64,000 bases of DNA, taken from contig JAHJGO010000012.1 in the NCBI GenBank assembly GCA_018824405.1, positions 23,737-87,736 on the forward strand. Reading direction: 5' to 3'. Below are positions 53,285 through 62,422 of this stretch, one piece after another. The DNA comes from Gammaproteobacteria bacterium. Lineage in GTDB: Bacteria; Pseudomonadota; Gammaproteobacteria; Burkholderiales; Sulfuricellaceae. Both the position numbers and the translations under genes were made by a program. Below the pieces are notes generated by a model, which had not been told where the DNA came from, did not search any database, and saw nothing but the letters and a program-made list of their open reading frames with translations. Positions within the stretch are counted from its first letter, which is position 1. Every line of letters begins with the position of its first letter.

Positions 53285-54534
53285 ATACCTACGCCTACCG
53301 TCTGTTATTTCCCAGTGGCCGCACCAAGTCTGGATTGATGCGACTGGTGTCCGAACACGATCTTTCGGCCAAACTTTGGCTGGAGCGTCATTACGATGCA
53401 GTTGTTCTGCAACTGTATCGTTTGCCGAACTGGTCATCTTCGCTGGTGTCCGTTTTCAGCGGGTTGCGGCAGCGCGGACTTCCCTCCATCGAATTGAGCG
53501 GCCTGCTGCGCGATCTGGCAGTGATGACCCGTGCCGGCGTTCCTATTCTGGAAGCACTGAAAGCCATCGCCGAAGAGAGCGACTGGGATCAGAAGCGCAT
53601 CGCCTCGGCTGCACGCATGCTGTTGTCCGACCTCGATGCAGGTGCTTCGATCAGCGAGGCGCTCGGTCGCCACCCCGACATATTCCCGGAATCGGTGCGC
53701 AACCTGATGCTGATAGGCGAGGAAACCGGTACGGTTGACCGCATGCTGATGGAAGCCGCCGAGCATATCGAGCGCATGACGTCGCTCAGCCGCGATTCGC
53801 GGCGGGCGATGATCTATCCGGCCTTCGTGTTTGCCTCGATGTTTGGCGCCGCGCTGTTCTGGGTCTATTACGTCATTCCGAACCTGGCAGACCTGTTCCT
53901 GCAGATGCACCTCGAACTGCCTGCAGTTACACGCGTCATCATGTCCATATCGAAGTGGCTGGAGCACCATGCGGCAACGTCACTTTCCTTGATCGCACTG
54001 ACGGTTGTGGTGATCTGGCTATTGCTTCAGCTGCATGGAGGTACGCGCCGGCTCGCCTACCGTCTGGCGCATCGCCTGCCGATTGCACGTGTCATCGTCA
54101 CGGCTGCAGGCATGGCGTTCATCACTGAGCATCTGGCGATCCTGGTTAGCGCCGGCGTCGATATCATACGCAGCCTGAGCGTGATCGAACGCTCCCTGAG
54201 CGACGAGTTTTATCGCGAGCGCATCAACAAGGTACGGGAATCGGTCGATCGCGGCGAATTGCTCGCGCCTTCCATGCGCCAGGCCGGTGGATTTCCAGCC
54301 ATGGCTGTGCGCATGATCTCGGTTGGCGAGCAAACAGGCTCTCTCGATCATCAGCTCAACCATCTGGCACAGGAATACCGCCTGCGCCTGGCCCACCTGA
54401 TCGCCTCGCTTTCCGAAATCATCAAGCCGGTCATGATTCTGGCTGCCGGCGCGTTTTTCATTCTGCTCGTCGTGGCGCTGCTGCTGCCGATTTACGAACT
54501 GATACGTCAGGCATCGCTGGCGCCGATGCGTTGA
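53281..54534 (+). CDS. MshG/PilC/GspF-type inner-membrane platform protein
   Basis: 417-aa T2SF-domain protein: two cytoplasmic helical domains (about 75-190 and 275-390) and three membrane segments (about 190-215, 235-260, 385-410). Typical strings are LRDLAVMTRAGVPILEALK and SVGEQTGSLDHQLNHLAQEY. It connects the ATPase to pilin insertion. It starts inside the ATPase stop (4 bases). It is the expected MshE-MshG pair. Confidence 0.9.
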   Translation: MNTYAYRLLFPSGRTKSGLMRLVSEHDLSAKLWLERHYDAVVLQLYRLPNWSSSLVSVFSGLRQRGLPSIELSGLLRDLAVMTRAGVPILEALKAIAEESDWDQKRIASAARMLLSDLDAGASISEALGRHPDIFPESVRNLMLIGEETGTVDRMLMEAAEHIERMTSLSRDSRRAMIYPAFVFASMFGAALFWVYYVIPNLADLFLQMHLELPAVTRVIMSISKWLEHHAATSLSLIALTVVVIWLLLQLHGGTRRLAYRLAHRLPIARVIVTAAGMAFITEHLAILVSAGVDIIRSLSVIERSLSDEFYRERINKVRESVDRGELLAPSMRQAGGFPAMAVRMISVGEQTGSLDHQLNHLAQEYRLRLAHLIASLSEIIKPVMILAAGAFFILLVVALLLPIYELIRQASLAPMR

Positions 54535-54551
54535 ATGGATGATTAACGATT

Positions 54552-56495
54552 ATGACTCGTTTTCGCCCCATGCTGGTTACTGACAGCAAGCCCAAGCGGC
54601 AACGCGGTTTTTCGCTGTGGGAAATGGCGGTTTTGCTGGGCATGCTGGGGGTGGCGATTGTTGCCGGTTTCTCCTTGCTCAAGGCTGAGCGTGCGCACCA
54701 GATCGAAAATGAGCGTATGGCGCAACTCTCGGCAGCCGATCGCGCCCTGACCGGATTCATCACAGAAAAGGGCCGGCTTCCCTGCCCTGACACAACGGGT
54801 AACGGCCTCGAAGATTGTGGCGGAACGACGCAAAAAGGCTGGCTTCCCGTCGTCACCCTCGGACTGAATGCGAGCGCACCGGCACGTGGCGTTGCGCGGC
54901 TGAGTTATATCGTCTATCGCGGCTTGGGCGCTGACCTGACAGTGCTCGCTGGCGACCGTTACAACCCATTAAGGTTGCCCACCTTGCTGAACGGGTATGC
55001 GACTTCATATGCTTTCAATCAGATCAATACCCTGGATTTTTGCGTTGGACTGACTTTGGCCGCCAGTGCGACGCCCAGCGCCACCTCGGCGAATATCCCG
55101 GGCGCAGGAGGTGCGCCGGTCAATATCGCCTATGCAGTGGCGGAAAGCGGCATAGACATCGACGGTGACGGCAACCTTTTCGATGGTCTGAATGCCTCCA
55201 CGACCTCTCCCGTGCTGGAATCTCCTGCCCGTGCCAGCGATACCGGCTACGACGACATCGTCCAGTCACGCAGCTTTTATGCCTTGAGTGACGCGCTGAA
55301 ATGTCCGCAGGCCACGCGCAGTGTCGACGCCGTTGCTCATGCTGTCGAGGTAAGTGTCACCGTCACGGATTTCAGAATTGCCAATACGATTAACGCCGGG
55401 GTGATGACGTTCAACGCCGCCACTACAACCGCCATGAATATCACATCGATCGCTCTGGGCGTCGCTTCGCTGATTGCCGGTGCCGCAACGCTCGCCAAGG
55501 CCACAGCCGCGTTGACCGCTGACACTGCCGCATGTGCCGCTTGCGTGGTGGGCGTTGGCTGCCCTGCCTGCGCCAAGATTCCGTTTGACACTGCTGCCAT
55601 AGCGTTCGCCAATGCCGGGCTCTTATTAGGAGCAACAGCCGTTTCTTTTGCGATTACGGTCGGCACGCCTCTTGATCTCATCGCACTGGCTGCGGCAGTC
55701 ATCGCAACAGCAAAAGCGGGTGTCATCCTCCTGGTTAACCCCTCATATCCGCCCGAATTGCTGACGGAAATGCAAAAAGCGGCAGCAGATGCGGCAACCA
55801 GGGCAACCCAGGCGGAGGCCGACGCCGTTGCTGCGCGCAGTGCTGCCACCGCAGCACTGACGTCCTACAACAGCAGGGTAGACAGTCTCTATGCCGCTGC
55901 TGGCGCCAGCAGAACCGACCCAAAGCTGGAGGCGGCGCTGGATGCCTACAAAATCTATTCCCAGGCTGCACTGGATTACCACAGCGCCCTTGCAGATGCT
56001 CAGGTCAAGCGCAAGGAGGCCGACGACACTTTGGCTGCGGCAATCGCTGCCGAAGCTGATGCGGCGGCCAACCCGACTGATGCCAACAAGCAGAAAACGG
56101 CGGTGGATCTACGCACGCGAGCAACAAATCTGGCATCTGCCGCAACACTGGCCGAGAACAACGCGAACAATGTCAAGAAACCGGCCATGGATAATGCATA
56201 CAGCAGTTACCTTACGGCAAGAGCTACTGCCGTAGCTGCATATCCGTCCGCTTCGTCGGCACTCGACGCTGCTGTCACCTCATACGACAACTACATGAAC
56301 AAGGACTGGATTGCATCCAATCTCGAATCCAACGCCGTAACTGCACGCAATACCGCCAATGATTTGCAGGCTGCTTACATTCAGCTTCGTGATGCCCCCC
56401 CCGCCGGCACCACTACCGGCGGTCCGGCGCTCTCGGAATATTCCGGTGCCGAAGCCATTCTCAGGGCAAGCGATCTGAAAGGAGCCCTGCAATGA
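54552..56495 (+). CDS. Giant pseudopilin family B, member 2, with Ala-rich tail
   Basis: 647-aa protein, far longer than known pseudopilins (about 150-330 aa). Prepilin site G|FSLWEMAVLLGMLGVAIVAG. Family-B blocks: GRLPCPDTTGNG (about 77), a VYRGLGADL segment, DIDGDGNLFDGLN (about 202-214) and RASDTGYDD. After about residue 275 the character changes: two or three hydrophobic Ala-rich stretches (about 295-410, IALGVASLIAGAATLAKATA and later), then a long Ala/Asp/Thr helical region (about 415-640), likely coiled coil. A cluster of four cysteines (CAACVVGVGCPAC) is in the hydrophobic part. The stop overlaps the next gene by 4 bases. Function unknown. Confidence 0.85.
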   Translation: MTRFRPMLVTDSKPKRQRGFSLWEMAVLLGMLGVAIVAGFSLLKAERAHQIENERMAQLSAADRALTGFITEKGRLPCPDTTGNGLEDCGGTTQKGWLPVVTLGLNASAPARGVARLSYIVYRGLGADLTVLAGDRYNPLRLPTLLNGYATSYAFNQINTLDFCVGLTLAASATPSATSANIPGAGGAPVNIAYAVAESGIDIDGDGNLFDGLNASTTSPVLESPARASDTGYDDIVQSRSFYALSDALKCPQATRSVDAVAHAVEVSVTVTDFRIANTINAGVMTFNAATTTAMNITSIALGVASLIAGAATLAKATAALTADTAACAACVVGVGCPACAKIPFDTAAIAFANAGLLLGATAVSFAITVGTPLDLIALAAAVIATAKAGVILLVNPSYPPELLTEMQKAAADAATRATQAEADAVAARSAATAALTSYNSRVDSLYAAAGASRTDPKLEAALDAYKIYSQAALDYHSALADAQVKRKEADDTLAAAIAAEADAAANPTDANKQKTAVDLRTRATNLASAATLAENNANNVKKPAMDNAYSSYLTARATAVAAYPSASSALDAAVTSYDNYMNKDWIASNLESNAVTARNTANDLQAAYIQLRDAPPAGTTTGGPALSEYSGAEAILRASDLKGALQ

Positions 56496-57631
56496 TCCGG
56501 CGCAACATCCGTAACAGGAATGCAGGCCTCACACTGGTGGAAATGACTGTCGTGCTGGTCATCATCGGCGCCATCGGCATGGTGTTGCTGAAATTCATGC
56601 CGGACTTCAGGAAACTTCCGGCAATCGCTCACCTTACCGCCACCTCGCTGAGCAGCGCAGAAGACGCTCTCAACGGCTTCATCCTGGCACAGGGGCGCCT
56701 GCCATGCCCGGACACGAGTGGCAACGGCAATGAAGATTGCAGCGCAGGCGCCAGTCTTGGCTGGTTGCCAGTGCGCACGCTTGGACTTAATCTGCCCGAG
56801 CCGGTGCGTTATGGCGTTTATCGCTCTTCCAGTGCCAGCCTGCCCCTGGATGCCGACCTAGCAACGCTGAAAAATCGTTACAACCCGCTGTTGCCCCCCG
56901 GTGTCATTTCCCTGCAATCCAACGGTCTCGATTTCTGCGCTGCTTTGCTCAATATTGCACGCACGCCGCTGGGAACGCTGCTCACAGCCGGCCCGCAACG
57001 CGTTCCGATTGCTTATGGACTTGCCGTTGCCGGCGCCGGTGATGCCGATGGCGACGGCTCGCCTTTCGATGGCATGAACCGGATTGCCGGGCAGTTCGAG
57101 CTGTCTGGCGCATCGCGCCGGGCTGACTACGACGATGAAACCCGCGCTATCGGCGCAGCCGAGTTGTTGACGCGCCTGGGTTGCACCACGCGGTTTTCCG
57201 CCGTCAATGGCGCGGCGAGGGCCACCTATGCGGCCTACGACATCGACCGTTTCGCCGATCTGTATCTGCGCTTCCGGGATCTGGATACCGAAACAATGCA
57301 GAGCAACGTGGACGCTGCCATCTGGGGCATCGCTTTTGCCACTGTAGGTGTTGTGATCACGACATCCCAGGCTGCTTCTGCTGTTCTTCAGGCAATTATT
57401 TCAGTTGGCACTTCAAGCGTCGTGACGGCCGTCGTGACGGCCATCGGGGCAGCTCTTGCAGATGCAGGACTGGTGGCAGCGATTGCAGCGCTGGCCGCAG
57501 CAGAAATTGCGCTTGCCGAATCCATAACCAAGCAAACTGCAGCGAATGACTTCAAGGCTCAGACGGCGGCTGATTTTGTTGCTGCCACTGCACGTGTTCA
57601 GGCGCTGGATGCGAAAGGACTGCTGCCATGA
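56492..57631 (+). CDS. Pseudopilin family B, member 3, with Ala-rich hydrophobic tail
   Basis: 379-aa prepilin, cleavage at G|LTLVEMTVVLVIIGAIGM. Blocks: GRLPCPDTSGNGNEDC, VRYGVYRSS, DADGDGSPFDGMN and a RADYDDE block. Residues about 270-379 form the tail, with two long hydrophobic segments (IWGIAFATVGVVITTSQAAS and ALAAAEIALAES-rich). It is joined to both neighbours by ATGA overlaps. Like member 2 it has a second membrane-like region after the globular head, which no standard pilin has. Confidence 0.85.
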   Translation: MIRRNIRNRNAGLTLVEMTVVLVIIGAIGMVLLKFMPDFRKLPAIAHLTATSLSSAEDALNGFILAQGRLPCPDTSGNGNEDCSAGASLGWLPVRTLGLNLPEPVRYGVYRSSSASLPLDADLATLKNRYNPLLPPGVISLQSNGLDFCAALLNIARTPLGTLLTAGPQRVPIAYGLAVAGAGDADGDGSPFDGMNRIAGQFELSGASRRADYDDETRAIGAAELLTRLGCTTRFSAVNGAARATYAAYDIDRFADLYLRFRDLDTETMQSNVDAAIWGIAFATVGVVITTSQAASAVLQAIISVGTSSVVTAVVTAIGAALADAGLVAAIAALAAAEIALAESITKQTAANDFKAQTAADFVAATARVQALDAKGLLP

Positions 57632-58851
57632 AAACAGGGGCTTTCCGCGGTTATACGCTGATCGAACTGGCAATCGCCATCACCCTGCTTGGTTTGATTG
57701 CGGTACTGTTATGGCGTTTCGGTAGCGAAGCCAGCCAGCGCATTGCGGAAACCGAGGCTCCGCAACAACTGACCGATGCCAGCCAGGCGCTGCTAGGCTT
57801 TGTTGCGGCAAATCATCGCCTGCCGTGCCCGGATACCAGCGCAACAGGAGACGGGCTCGAGCATTGTGGCGGCGCCACTGTCGGCCGTCTTCCGCTGGTA
57901 ACGCTCGGACTGTCGCGTAGCGGTCTGCGCAAGGTGCGCTATGGTGTATACAGAAGCCCTGTGGCCGAACTGGATGTAGCCATTGACCGCTTTGCACCTT
58001 TAGTCACGACCGCAACCGACAGCCCTACGATCATCCTCCTCTATGCCCCATCTCTTGTTCCCGGCCATCCTGACCTTGTTTATCATTATGGCAGCGCCAG
58101 CGCGGCTGAGACCTTGCTGGGACAGGTGAACGGCATCGACTTTTGTCATGCCTTGCGCCTTGCCGGCACCAGCGCTGCAAATAACAGTGCGCTCAATATT
58201 CGCAACGCCGGCGGCGCTTTTGTAAAGAATGTTGCCTATGCACTGGCCTTGCCTGGTGCGCGTGATGCCGATGGGGATGGTAACCTGTTCGATGGCAGCA
58301 ATGTGATTGCCGCTAATTTCTCGGCGCCGGGGCAACCGGTCAGTGCAATTTACGATGATGTCGTTCAGGTCGTCGATTTTGGCCAGCTATTTGACCGCAT
58401 GTCCTGCGCAGGTGATGTATCGGCTGCGGTACATGCCCACTTCAACGCTGCTACTGCTGCTGCCTTGACGCATGCCGGTTTTGTCAATTACAAGAGCCAG
58501 CTTCAATTGGCTGAAGAACTTGCCTTTGTAAACACGTTGCTGGCCACGGCTGCCGTGGCATCTGCTTCTGCGAGCATCCTCTCGGCGAGTGCCTCGGTTT
58601 CATTCGCAACCGCCGATTCGCTGCTCTCTGCCGGCGCCTTGTCTGGCGAGCTGGTACTTGCCATAGCGGATCTGGTACTTGCTATAGCGGCTGAAGCCGC
58701 AGCGCTCGCTGCAGAGGTCTCTGCGCTCATTGGCTGGGCGGGAGCCACGCAATCGGTACTTGATTTCCAGCCCATGCTCGATGAATCGGCTGCACTGGAA
58801 ACCTCGATTCGCGCCAATGCATTCACTGCCGATGCTGCCGGACTTTACTGA
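57628..58851 (+). CDS. Pseudopilin family B, member 4, with Ala-rich hydrophobic tail
   Basis: 407-aa prepilin, cleavage at G|YTLIELAIAITLLGLIAVLL. Blocks: HRLPCPDTSATG, VRYGVYRSP, DADGDGNLFDGSN and AIYDDVVQ. The last 110 residues are very rich in Ala/Ser/Leu (VASASASILSASASVSFATA, then LVLAIADLVLAIAAEAAALA) and look like a helical hairpin in a membrane or a tight bundle. The gene overlaps the previous one by 4 bases. The final family-A pilin starts 13 bases later. Confidence 0.85.
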   Translation: MKTGAFRGYTLIELAIAITLLGLIAVLLWRFGSEASQRIAETEAPQQLTDASQALLGFVAANHRLPCPDTSATGDGLEHCGGATVGRLPLVTLGLSRSGLRKVRYGVYRSPVAELDVAIDRFAPLVTTATDSPTIILLYAPSLVPGHPDLVYHYGSASAAETLLGQVNGIDFCHALRLAGTSAANNSALNIRNAGGAFVKNVAYALALPGARDADGDGNLFDGSNVIAANFSAPGQPVSAIYDDVVQVVDFGQLFDRMSCAGDVSAAVHAHFNAATAAALTHAGFVNYKSQLQLAEELAFVNTLLATAAVASASASILSASASVSFATADSLLSAGALSGELVLAIADLVLAIAAEAAALAAEVSALIGWAGATQSVLDFQPMLDESAALETSIRANAFTADAAGLY

Positions 58852-58864
58852 TTACGGAAAAATT

Positions 58865-59599
58865 ATGCGCTACTATACCCCTCCACCAATTTATTCGACA
58901 AGCCGATCTTCCTGTTTGCCACGGCGTAACCAGGGCGGTTTTTCCCTGATCGAGCTTACCATCGTACTGGTCATCATCGGCCTGATCATCGGTGCCGCGA
59001 CAATCGGCAAGGATGTCTATCGCAATGCCATCTACCAGCGTATCGCCAGCGACTATGTGCAAGGCTGGGCGATTGCTTACGATCGCTATTACGACGGCAC
59101 CGGACATCCGCCGGGTGATAACCCTGCAGCCCCGACTGGCAGGGTTAACGCTGGTGTGACCGAGCTGTGTGGCCTCGCGCTGCGCGGTTACATGCAGGCG
59201 GCTGGCATCGAAATGCCTTCGGGCCGAACGGAAGGTTCGGATGATCGGTATGTCTATCAGGATAGCAACGGGCTTCCTCACGAGCTTCAAATCTGCTTTC
59301 AGAATGTGAACTGGAGCGAGCCTGGCGCGGTGCCCGGAACGTATGTCATCCGGCCGCGCAATGTCATGGTATTGAAAAGCTTGACTCCAGCCCTGGCCAA
59401 CTTGCTGGACAATTCTTTCGATTCTCTGGTTGATGCGCGCTTTGGCAAGCTTCGCGAGCAATCCCAGGCCGGATTAACCACGAGTGCTAGCCAGGCATGG
59501 AGTGTCGACGAACGCATGGCTTATGGCTCAAGCACAGCGACGAGTCGTGACGAATCACAGGTTGCCGAGGTTCAGGCTTATTTGAAAATGACCCGCTGA
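58865..59599 (+). CDS. Prepilin family A, member 3
   Basis: 244-aa prepilin, start ATG 58865 (an upstream frame overlaps the previous gene). The leader is longer than usual (28 residues, MRYYTPPPIYSTSRSS...) before G|FSLIELTIVLVIIGLIIG. Family-A blocks are MPSGRTEGSDDRY, DSNGLPHELQICFQ and TPALANLLDNSFDSLVDARFG. It is the third copy related to the two pilins at the start of the operon, so the operon is bracketed by family-A genes. It is probably the last gene of the unit, and a hairpin follows at 59661. Confidence 0.85.
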   Translation: MRYYTPPPIYSTSRSSCLPRRNQGGFSLIELTIVLVIIGLIIGAATIGKDVYRNAIYQRIASDYVQGWAIAYDRYYDGTGHPPGDNPAAPTGRVNAGVTELCGLALRGYMQAAGIEMPSGRTEGSDDRYVYQDSNGLPHELQICFQNVNWSEPGAVPGTYVIRPRNVMVLKSLTPALANLLDNSFDSLVDARFGKLREQSQAGLTTSASQAWSVDERMAYGSSTATSRDESQVAEVQAYLKMTR

Positions 59600-59660
59600 A
59601 GCGTACTGCATTTCACTACATCGCTCTTCCTGAAGAAGCGCCTCTCCATTCGGGAAAAGC

Positions 59661-59696
59661 CACAAGGCTGCTGGCCAATGGTTTAGCCTGTGGCAT
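59661..59696. terminator. Imperfect hairpin after the pilus operon
   Basis: GCCACAAGGCT (59661-59671) and AGCCTGTGGC (59687-59696) pair with one bulged A over a 15-base loop. No T-tract follows, the next bases being ATAATAAAG, a possible -10-like sequence for the regulator gene. It may act as terminator or as operator for the downstream gene. Confidence 0.35.
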
Positions 59697-59776
59697 AATA
59701 AAGCCATGTGGGTAATAAAAAAAATTGGCGTGACATACGCTATCTCGGTAGTGTTTCTGGAAATCCCTTCCCTGCG

Positions 59777-62422
59777 ATGAAGCCTTCGCTATATTTGCGG
59801 ACGCTGGGGCGTTTCGAGCTTGTTTGGCGAGATCGGGGCGAGATTTTGCCCGTGCCTGCGGGGAAAAGCCGCGCATTGCTCGTTTACCTCGCGCTCATGC
59901 CTCATGAGGTGCGCCGGGAATATCTGGCGGATTTGATCTGGCCGGATTTGCCGGTGGAGGCGGGGCGTTTCAATTTGCGCCATACGCTGTTCTATCTGAG
60001 ACGCCTCTGCAACCCGGCATGCGGCGCAGAGGATTTATTCACGCATGACCGTGAACATGTCAGTCTCACGCCGGGTATGCTGGATGTGGACGTTTCCCGA
60101 TTGTTTGTGCCTGGCGCCAATGTTGATGAAGAGATGCTTTGCCAGGACGACTTTGTGGCTAATTTGCATCTGCCGGGTTGCGACGAGTTCGATGGGTGGC
60201 TGGCATTTACCCATGAGCGGATCAGGCTGGCGCAGGTGGGGGTTCTGGACAGGCTGTCCTCGCATTGTGAGGCAAGGGGTGATGTGGATGCCGCCATTGC
60301 CCATGCTCGTCGACTGATCGATTTTGATCCCTATAACGACGCTGCGCGGCAGCGCATGATGCGCCTGCTGGCGGCGGCAGGCTGGCGGCAGGCGGTCATG
60401 GTTGAGCTCGAATGTTTTTCCTCCTTGCTGATGCGCGACCTCGGCGTATACTCCAAAGCGGAAACAGTGCGTCTGGCCGAGGAATTGAGTGTCGAGCCGC
60501 CGGGCCATGCTGAGCCCACTGTCATTCGCCAGGAGCGGCGTTTGAAGCCGCGGCGAGAGCGACGTAGTGCAACAGTGCTATATTGCGAGCTGGCAAATTC
60601 GCTTGCGGCCGATGCATCTCTCGAATTTGTGGCAGAGGCAGAAAAGCTGTTTGCTGCCGTGGTTGGAAAATATGAAGGCACGGTCTTGCGCTCCTTGCGC
60701 TGGGGCATGCTGGCTTATTTCGGTTATCCCCTGGCATGGGAGGGTGCGCCGGCTCGTGCCGTGCATGCTGCACTTGCAGCGAGCGAGACCTTCACCGTAG
60801 CAGAAATGCCTGTGCGCAGCGGCTTGCATCTGGGATTGATGGTGTGTGATGCGCAATTTCCCGACCTCAGCGGCGAGTTGGCCGAAATTGCTCAACGGCT
60901 ATGTCTTGCAGCGGAGCAAGGTGAGGTCGTGATCAGCGGCGAATTGCTGGGCGCGTTAGCCGGTCGTTTTACTACCGTGGCATTGGGCGAGCAGTATTTT
61001 CGTGGCATGGAACGACCATTCCAGATTGCGCGCGTCACGGGTACATCGGTCTGCCAAGGGGGAGATGTGCTGCCGCAATTGTTCGGACGGGAAGGAAGTG
61101 TCTCCTTTCTGGAGAATGCCCTGTCTCGCGTGAAGGCGGGTGAAACGGTGTGCATGTCGGTTTACGGCGCAGTAGGCATGGGCAAGTCGACTTTGGCGAA
61201 TGTAGCGGCTTCCCAGGCGCGGCAGTTGGGTATGCGTGTCATAAAACTGCACTTTCTGCCCGATTATCACTATAAACCTTATTATCCCGTTTCATTCTAT
61301 CTCTCAGAACGCTTCAGACTCTATGGCGTTGCAGAGGAAAAAGCATCTCAGCTGACACAGGCCCTCGCGGCGCAGGGTTTCGACAGTGATCAGGATATCT
61401 TCGCAACCTTGTTCAGTCTCGCGGGAAACGAGAGTGCAGATGCCGATGTTGTTTCATCCGTGCGACGCAAACGCATGATTGCTGGCCTCGCAGATCTGGT
61501 GCAGGGACTGTGCGAGCGGCAGCCAGTATTGCTGATCGCAGAGGATATACACAGAGCCGATCCCTCTTCCAGTGAGTTGCTTGTGCATCTTGTCTCCCAG
61601 GTGAAGTCGCGTTTGCTGATTTTATCCACTTCGCTGGAAGCGCCAATTTCCGACAAGGAAAGAGAAAGCGAGAGTATCAGGCTTGCACCACTCGATGTGA
61701 CGCAGGCTAAAGCGTTGGTGCGCAGCGTGGCAGAAGGTGAAGTCGATGATGCGTGTATGGAGCGGATTGTTGATCTGGCCGCTGGAGTACCATTTTTTCT
61801 TATTGAAATGGCACGGGGCAATTGTGAGGGCGCCTCGCCTTCCTGTATTCAGGCAATATTGCAGGTGCGCCTCGATAAGCTGGGCGCGGACAAACGTGTC
61901 GCACAGATGGCTTCCGTGTTCGGCCTTTGCGTGGAACCGGACAGTTTGTCCATACTATGCGACCTGTCAGTAGAGAAGCTTGGTGAATCGTTACGAACCT
62001 TGCTTGCCACAGCGATCCTGCAATGGGACGATGATGGCCGATTGGTGTTTCAGAATGCGTCTCTACGCGACGCTGTATATTTCTCCCTGATGGAGGAGGA
62101 TCGTCGCAAAGCACACTGTCGGGCGGCGCAATTACTGTCCAAACAGTCTACAGATAAGGCATTGGTGGCCTATCATTTCGAAATGGCTCGTGAATGGGAA
62201 AAGGCGGCACGCTGGTGGTTGGATGCCGGAGAACATGACGTCTTGCTTCATGCAAACCGTGAAGCATTGGATCATTTTTCCGCAGGCATCGCTTCTGCCG
62301 AACGCATGCCGGAGGGGGTGGTTCGAGACAAATTGCTCCAGCAACTTCATTCGCGGCAGAAATCATGCAGCGGTATTCTGCCTGAGTCCCAGAGGTCAAC
62401 CTGTTTTCAAGCTCTTAGCTAG
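59777..62422 (+). CDS. SARP/BTAD regulator with cyclase-like and AAA domains
   Basis: 881-aa protein. The start is ATG 59777 (MKPSLYLRTLGRFEL). A GTG 69 bases upstream is less likely. Order: winged helix (about 1-95, with YLALMPHEVRREYLADLIWP), BTAD (about 100-240), cyclase-like domain (about 270-400) and AAA/STAND ATPase with Walker A GAVGMGKST (464-472) and IAEDIHRADPSS. The cyclase domain has TVLYCELANS where active enzymes have a metal-binding Asp, so it is probably inactive. The C-terminal TPR domain usual in this family seems short, ending just after HANREALDHFSAGI. It lies next to the pilus operon and may control it (inference). Confidence 0.78.
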   Translation: MKPSLYLRTLGRFELVWRDRGEILPVPAGKSRALLVYLALMPHEVRREYLADLIWPDLPVEAGRFNLRHTLFYLRRLCNPACGAEDLFTHDREHVSLTPGMLDVDVSRLFVPGANVDEEMLCQDDFVANLHLPGCDEFDGWLAFTHERIRLAQVGVLDRLSSHCEARGDVDAAIAHARRLIDFDPYNDAARQRMMRLLAAAGWRQAVMVELECFSSLLMRDLGVYSKAETVRLAEELSVEPPGHAEPTVIRQERRLKPRRERRSATVLYCELANSLAADASLEFVAEAEKLFAAVVGKYEGTVLRSLRWGMLAYFGYPLAWEGAPARAVHAALAASETFTVAEMPVRSGLHLGLMVCDAQFPDLSGELAEIAQRLCLAAEQGEVVISGELLGALAGRFTTVALGEQYFRGMERPFQIARVTGTSVCQGGDVLPQLFGREGSVSFLENALSRVKAGETVCMSVYGAVGMGKSTLANVAASQARQLGMRVIKLHFLPDYHYKPYYPVSFYLSERFRLYGVAEEKASQLTQALAAQGFDSDQDIFATLFSLAGNESADADVVSSVRRKRMIAGLADLVQGLCERQPVLLIAEDIHRADPSSSELLVHLVSQVKSRLLILSTSLEAPISDKERESESIRLAPLDVTQAKALVRSVAEGEVDDACMERIVDLAAGVPFFLIEMARGNCEGASPSCIQAILQVRLDKLGADKRVAQMASVFGLCVEPDSLSILCDLSVEKLGESLRTLLATAILQWDDDGRLVFQNASLRDAVYFSLMEEDRRKAHCRAAQLLSKQSTDKALVAYHFEMAREWEKAARWWLDAGEHDVLLHANREALDHFSAGIASAERMPEGVVRDKLLQQLHSRQKSCSGILPESQRSTCFQALS

